In this document: one piece after another, positions 60,956-64,000 of the stretch
Layout: the number at the start of each line of letters is the position of its first letter
Numbering within the stretch: the first letter of the stretch is position 1
Source: Anaerolineae bacterium
GTDB lineage: Bacteria > Chloroflexota > Anaerolineae > Aggregatilineales > Phototrophicaceae
Assembly (NCBI GenBank): GCA_019912965.1
Contig: JAIOHM010000094.1
Coordinates: 24,250-88,249 of the forward strand
Reading direction: 5' to 3'
Length of the DNA stretch: 64,000 nt
The notes under the pieces: generated by a model
What the model saw: the letters and a program-made list of their open reading frames with translations, nothing else
What the model was told of the DNA's origin: nothing
Databases searched by the model: none
Made by a program: the position numbers and the translations under genes

Positions 60956-61360
60956 ATGAAGAAGCAAATTGGTTTGTGGATTGACCGCCGCAGTGCCGTC
61001 ATAGTCACCCTGAATGAGGGGGAAGCCAGCTTGCAGCGCATACCTTCAAATCTGCGAAAGCGCGTTCGCAATGCGGGCGGCACGCGTTCCAAGAGTCCCT
61101 ATGGCCCGCGTCAGATTATGGCGGAAGACAAGCGCGAAAATGAATATCTCAATCATCTCAATCACTACTATCAGGAGGTCATCGATCATTTACGCGATGC
61201 TGACAACATTTTGATCTTTGGCCCCGGCGAGGCCAAGACCGAATTAAAAAAACGCCTCGAAAATGCAGACCTCGGCGAACGCATTGTGGCCGTCGAAAGC
61301 GTCGATAAGCTCACGGAACCCCAGATTAAAGCTAAAGTTCAGGGGCACTTTGTCCAGTAA
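60956..61360 (+). CDS. eRF1-domain-3/host-attachment-like small protein
   Basis: A 134-residue protein: MKKQIGLWIDRRSAVIVTL, a basic region with RKRVRNAGGTRSKSPYGPR, then YYQEVIDHLRDADNILIFGPGEAKTELKKRLENADLGERIVAVE. The GPGEAKxELKKR pattern resembles eRF1/Pelota domain 3-type and stress-induced host-attachment proteins. ATG 60956 with AAAGGAG upstream. Function unknown. Confidence 0.75.
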   Translation: MKKQIGLWIDRRSAVIVTLNEGEASLQRIPSNLRKRVRNAGGTRSKSPYGPRQIMAEDKRENEYLNHLNHYYQEVIDHLRDADNILIFGPGEAKTELKKRLENADLGERIVAVESVDKLTEPQIKAKVQGHFVQ

Positions 61361-61376
61361 TTTCCCTTGAATTTAA

Positions 61377-61402
61377 AGGGTGGCCCATAACAGAGCCACC
61401 CT
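61377..61402. terminator. Bidirectional hairpin between convergent genes
   Basis: AGGGTGGC/GCCACCCT eight-bp stem, loop CCATAACAGA; on minus followed by TTTAAATT. Confidence 0.6.
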
Positions 61403-61414
61403 GTTCATCAACCA

Positions 61415-63211
61415 TTACAAAACAACAGGCAGCCGAATACATGAGGCCATCTGGTGATTTCTGGAAATCTCTAGCTTAGGTGTGCCCCGTTCAGGAATCC
61501 GCGCGAAAGTATCCTTGTCCGCCCCAGCGATGGCCACCCGAATCCGATGTCCACGCCGGATCAAGACTGAAGTCGGCTGTAATCCAAACGTGAGTTCGAC
61601 CATTTCGCCACGCGGCAATGGACACAAATCAGCCTGTTTAAATGTCCGGTAGGGCATACCCATCCAATACGGTGTGGATTCCTGCGATAACTGCCGATGA
61701 ATTCCTCGAAGCTGACCTTCGGTGATGTATCGCACAGCACCTTTTTCATCCACATCTTCCAGATAGACGAAGAACGCGCCGTCGTCCTCACTCGATGAAA
61801 CGTACAGTGTCGCCACTGGATAACCCGTTATTTCCATATCCCGTTCCAGCAGCGCAGAGGTATAGGTTAGCAAACATTCATCAGCTCTAGACCGGTCAGG
61901 ATAAACCAGCGGTCTTGCCATCTGTGTATGCCAGCGGTTGGTCAATCCGGTCGTTGCATCAAAATCCACTTTGTAGCGATCAACCCCGGCCTCAACGGCA
62001 GGTGATTGTGGTGCTAAACCCTGTTCCGCCTGAAAATACCATGTTTGCATATCCGTATTCGGCAGAGGGAATTGATCTGTCTGCTTCCACACTTCCGCCC
62101 CCAGCGTGTAATAAAACAATGTTTTGCTCTGCGGTGGTTGCTCATGCTTAAGCGTCTGCTCAAAGAATCGCGCCACTGCTGCCCACTGCTGTTCCTGAAG
62201 TGGATTCGGCTTGCCTTTTGGCTTCTGGTACGGACTGCCATGCGCTGTCATCTCATGTTTCCACGCACCGACAACCCCAATCTGCGGATTGCTCAGGGTG
62301 TTAAAACTGCGGATAACCGTATCGGCAGTCGTCGCATCCAACCAGCTTCCCCATACGAACATCGCTCCGCCGGAAGACTCAATCGCCTCCCGATGGGTGA
62401 ACACGCTAAAATCATCCAGCGTTGCCCCGGTAGACCCGAACGCATCATTCCGGCAGGTAATGTGCCGCATCGCCTCGTAAACATCCGTATTCGCCTGATG
62501 CTCATAGATCGCCTGCTTCAGCAGCACCCGCAATTTACGGTCACCATCTACCGGACGGACGCCCTTCACGAACAACCTCGCCGTCCACGGAAACAGACTG
62601 CTTGTCAGATTGTTATCCAGCCGCTTGTTGCTTTCGCTCCACAGGTTGATGAATGCTTGATTGAAGATGCCACCAGGCAGCGCCACATCCGTATACACAT
62701 CGAATTCATATTCCATGGGTACGGCGCTCTTGACCCCCTTCACGCCGGATGCCAGTAAATATTGTGCAGTTGATCCTTCATAAGAAATCCCCACCGCCCC
62801 AATATTGCCGTTGCACCATTCCTGTGCTGCTGCCCATGCCGCCACTTCGCCATAATCGGCCAATTCTTCTGGCGTCCATGGATGGCGGCTCACCCCGCTG
62901 GAAGCCCCTGTGCCACGTCCATCGACCACTACAATCCCGAACCCGCGCGGAATCAGATAATCCGCAATCGGCTCACGCGGCCCAATCCACGCCTTATTCG
63001 GTTGGTCAGGTACGCGCAGTTCCATGCTCCGCCAATACCGCGCCATAATCATGATGACCGGAATGCGCGCCCCTTCTGCCAATCCTGCTGGCAACATCAC
63101 ATCAATCGCAATCAGCGTGCTATCGCGCATCGTCAGGTATTGCGAACAGTTAATTACCCCTTTGAACTGTGGCGCAATCGACTCCGCGAACAAATCACTC
63201 AATTTCATCAT
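61415..63211 (-). CDS. CocE/NonD-family serine hydrolase
   Basis: A 598-residue X-Pro-dipeptidyl-peptidase-like hydrolase: RDSTLIAIDVMLPAG and the nucleophile motif GAVGISYEGSTAQYLLASG, GIVVVDGRGTGASSG, and a C-terminal jelly-roll with LYVSSSEDDGAFFVYLEDVDEKGA. Start ATG 63211 or 63208, with AAGGA upstream. Next to the PadR gene with 7 bp spacing. Confidence 0.92.
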   Translation of the reverse strand: MMKLSDLFAESIAPQFKGVINCSQYLTMRDSTLIAIDVMLPAGLAEGARIPVIMIMARYWRSMELRVPDQPNKAWIGPREPIADYLIPRGFGIVVVDGRGTGASSGVSRHPWTPEELADYGEVAAWAAAQEWCNGNIGAVGISYEGSTAQYLLASGVKGVKSAVPMEYEFDVYTDVALPGGIFNQAFINLWSESNKRLDNNLTSSLFPWTARLFVKGVRPVDGDRKLRVLLKQAIYEHQANTDVYEAMRHITCRNDAFGSTGATLDDFSVFTHREAIESSGGAMFVWGSWLDATTADTVIRSFNTLSNPQIGVVGAWKHEMTAHGSPYQKPKGKPNPLQEQQWAAVARFFEQTLKHEQPPQSKTLFYYTLGAEVWKQTDQFPLPNTDMQTWYFQAEQGLAPQSPAVEAGVDRYKVDFDATTGLTNRWHTQMARPLVYPDRSRADECLLTYTSALLERDMEITGYPVATLYVSSSEDDGAFFVYLEDVDEKGAVRYITEGQLRGIHRQLSQESTPYWMGMPYRTFKQADLCPLPRGEMVELTFGLQPTSVLIRRGHRIRVAIAGADKDTFARIPERGTPKLEISRNHQMASCIRLPVVL

Positions 63212-63218
63212 CAGTTCC

Positions 63219-63776
63219 TTAAAACTCCGCCTCAATCCGTGCAATCGTTTCATCCAACCACTGGATATAACTTTCTTCCATCAATTCGCCCTGCCGTCGC
63301 GCACAATCCCAAAGCAAACCATCCCGTTTCATATCCGGTCGGCGTTCCATCCCCGCCCTAATCTGCTCCACAATTTCAGTGCGGAACAAATTCAACTGCT
63401 GTTGGTGCAAAGACCGCTGTAATCGCAGTTGCATCAGCACCGTTTCTTTATCCACCTGTGCCGAAAAAAACAGCCGTACCAGCAGCGAATCTTTGGTCGG
63501 CTCAATCTCCGTCATCGGCTGCACTAACCAGTCCATCAAATCCTGCCGCCCCGTTGATGTGATCGAATACAAGCGGCGGTCGGGGCGTTCCTGTTGTTCC
63601 TGAATTTCGGAATGCAGTAAATCATCCTTTTCTAAACTATCCAGCGTTCGGTAAATCTGGCTCGTCTGTGCGAACCAGAAATGCTTTGCCGACTGATCCA
63701 CAAACTGCTTAAGCTGATAACCCGTCAGTGGCTGATAACTCAACGCCCCCAGCAAAACATATTTCAGCACAATCAT
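63219..63776 (-). CDS. PadR-family transcriptional regulator
   Basis: A 185-residue regulator: LKYVLLGALSYQPLTGYQLKQFVDQSAKHFW is the PadR winged-helix start, with QIYRTLDSLEKDDLLHSEI and a C-terminal dimer helix. Likely controls itself and the hydrolase downstream. Confidence 0.93.
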   Translation of the reverse strand: MIVLKYVLLGALSYQPLTGYQLKQFVDQSAKHFWFAQTSQIYRTLDSLEKDDLLHSEIQEQQERPDRRLYSITSTGRQDLMDWLVQPMTEIEPTKDSLLVRLFFSAQVDKETVLMQLRLQRSLHQQQLNLFRTEIVEQIRAGMERRPDMKRDGLLWDCARRQGELMEESYIQWLDETIARIEAEF

Positions 63777-63860
63777 CCCTCACTAAATCATATCTATACT
63801 CCACTAATCATATTCCATTTGTTGAGTATTGCAACATGCTCTTTTCTTGATTGCTGAAAG

Positions 63861-63864
63861 CTAA
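63861..63864. other. Candidate target-site duplication (CTAA) of the IS element
   Basis: CTAA fits the YTAR target of IS5-group elements and immediately precedes the presumed inverted repeat; the second copy lies outside the window. Confidence 0.4.
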
Positions 63865-63881
63865 GAGAGTAGTTGTAACAG
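63865..63881. repeat. Presumed terminal inverted repeat of the IS element
   Basis: GAGAGTAGTTGTAACAG, located seven bases outside the transposase stop, begins GAGAG as IS5-family ends often do. The other end is not in view. Confidence 0.4.
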
Positions 63882-63887
63882 ATAAAA

Positions 63888-64000
63888 TTATGGACTAAGG
63901 TGGTGAAGCATTCGATCTACCATTGCAACATAAATCCAAGTCTCGCTGACGGTGGGCAAGGCTTCATAATCTTTACTAAGCCGACGATACTTGCCCAACC
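63888..64000 (-). mobile_element. 3' end of an IS5-family-type transposase (cut by window)
   Basis: The minus strand encodes the last 37 residues of a DDE transposase: YRRLSKDYEALPTVSE then WIYVAMVDRMLHHLSP and stop. The RRLSKDYExLP block followed by a hydrophobic helix is the C terminus of many IS5-family transposases. Most of the element lies beyond the right edge. Confidence 0.85.

Noticed and set aside
62045..62758. Plus-strand frame of 237 codons
   Set aside because: Antisense shadow of the CocE/NonD hydrolase; Arg/Pro/His-rich composition typical of such shadows.
1..64000. CRISPR array or prophage region
   Set aside because: No regularly spaced repeats and no phage structural, integrase or lysis genes were seen.

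Overview
The window looks like a chromosomal segment of a free-living bacterium of intermediate GC content, most probably a Chloroflexota (Anaerolineae-like) organism. This is inferred from gene content and was not tested: CUT1 sugar transporters without their own ATPase, several PMT/GT39-type membrane proteins, a membrane-anchored WD40 protein, stand-alone response regulators, and a Rieske/cytochrome b/cytochrome c operon with an APWY Qo motif. There is no prophage, CRISPR array or rRNA. Two tRNA genes (Asn-GTT and Ser-CGA) are present. The only recognisable insertion sequence is a transposase fragment cut off by the right edge.

Layout. 1-4 kb: an Fbp/Afu-type ABC importer (ATPase cut by the left edge, fused double permease, binding protein) with a strong intercistronic hairpin. 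4.2-5.8 kb: a PiT phosphate permease with its DUF47/PhoU-like partner. 6-9.9 kb: coaX, a GNAT and phosphoribosyltransferase pair, tRNA-Asn with its own promoter and terminator, a GNAT-like protein and a response regulator. 10-13.7 kb: an orphan binding lipoprotein and a GT39-like enzyme. 13.9-17.3 kb: a fucose-isomerase-like enzyme with a FucU/RbsD mutarotase, then secreted and ABM-like proteins. 17.3-22 kb: a frameshifted VOC gene, a small AT-rich membrane-protein gene between direct repeats at the end of sdaA, a KDPG-type aldolase and an APH(3')-like kinase. 22-23.6 kb: a second GT39-like protein.

The centrepiece, 23.6-34.9 kb, is a sugar or sugar-acid utilisation locus. One arm encodes a SerA-like dehydrogenase, cupin phosphoglucose isomerase, FGGY kinase, PTE-like hydrolase and shikimate-dehydrogenase-like enzyme. 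Divergent to it are a CUT1 binding protein and two permeases. Convergent to those come 3-hexulose-6-phosphate synthase and 6-phospho-3-hexuloisomerase. Three unrelated small genes (a TPR-like protein and the DUF6883/DUF4926 pair) lie in the middle of the catabolic arm. The substrate is unknown, the enzyme combination is not one I recognise as a described pathway, and it is the best candidate here for new metabolism.

34.9-41.5 kb: an orphan ABC-2 permease, WD40 protein, ribokinase, DUF1684 protein, PLP decarboxylase, tRNA-Ser, a GlsB-type membrane protein and tadA. 41.5-47 kb: an SRPBCC protein, a membrane-anchored protein with a restriction-endonuclease-fold-toxin-like domain, an acidic protein, a beta-CASP nuclease, RNase D and CorA. 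47-51.8 kb: the respiratory bc operon. 51.8-56.2 kb: hydrolase, response regulator, AlkB-like oxygenase and flotillin-like protein. 56.4-57.6 kb: a MerR-controlled metal module with a typical 19-bp-spacer promoter. 57.6-60.9 kb: a WYL regulator divergent from two tandem AlkZ-like putative DNA glycosylases. The window ends with a CocE/NonD hydrolase, its PadR neighbour and the transposase fragment.
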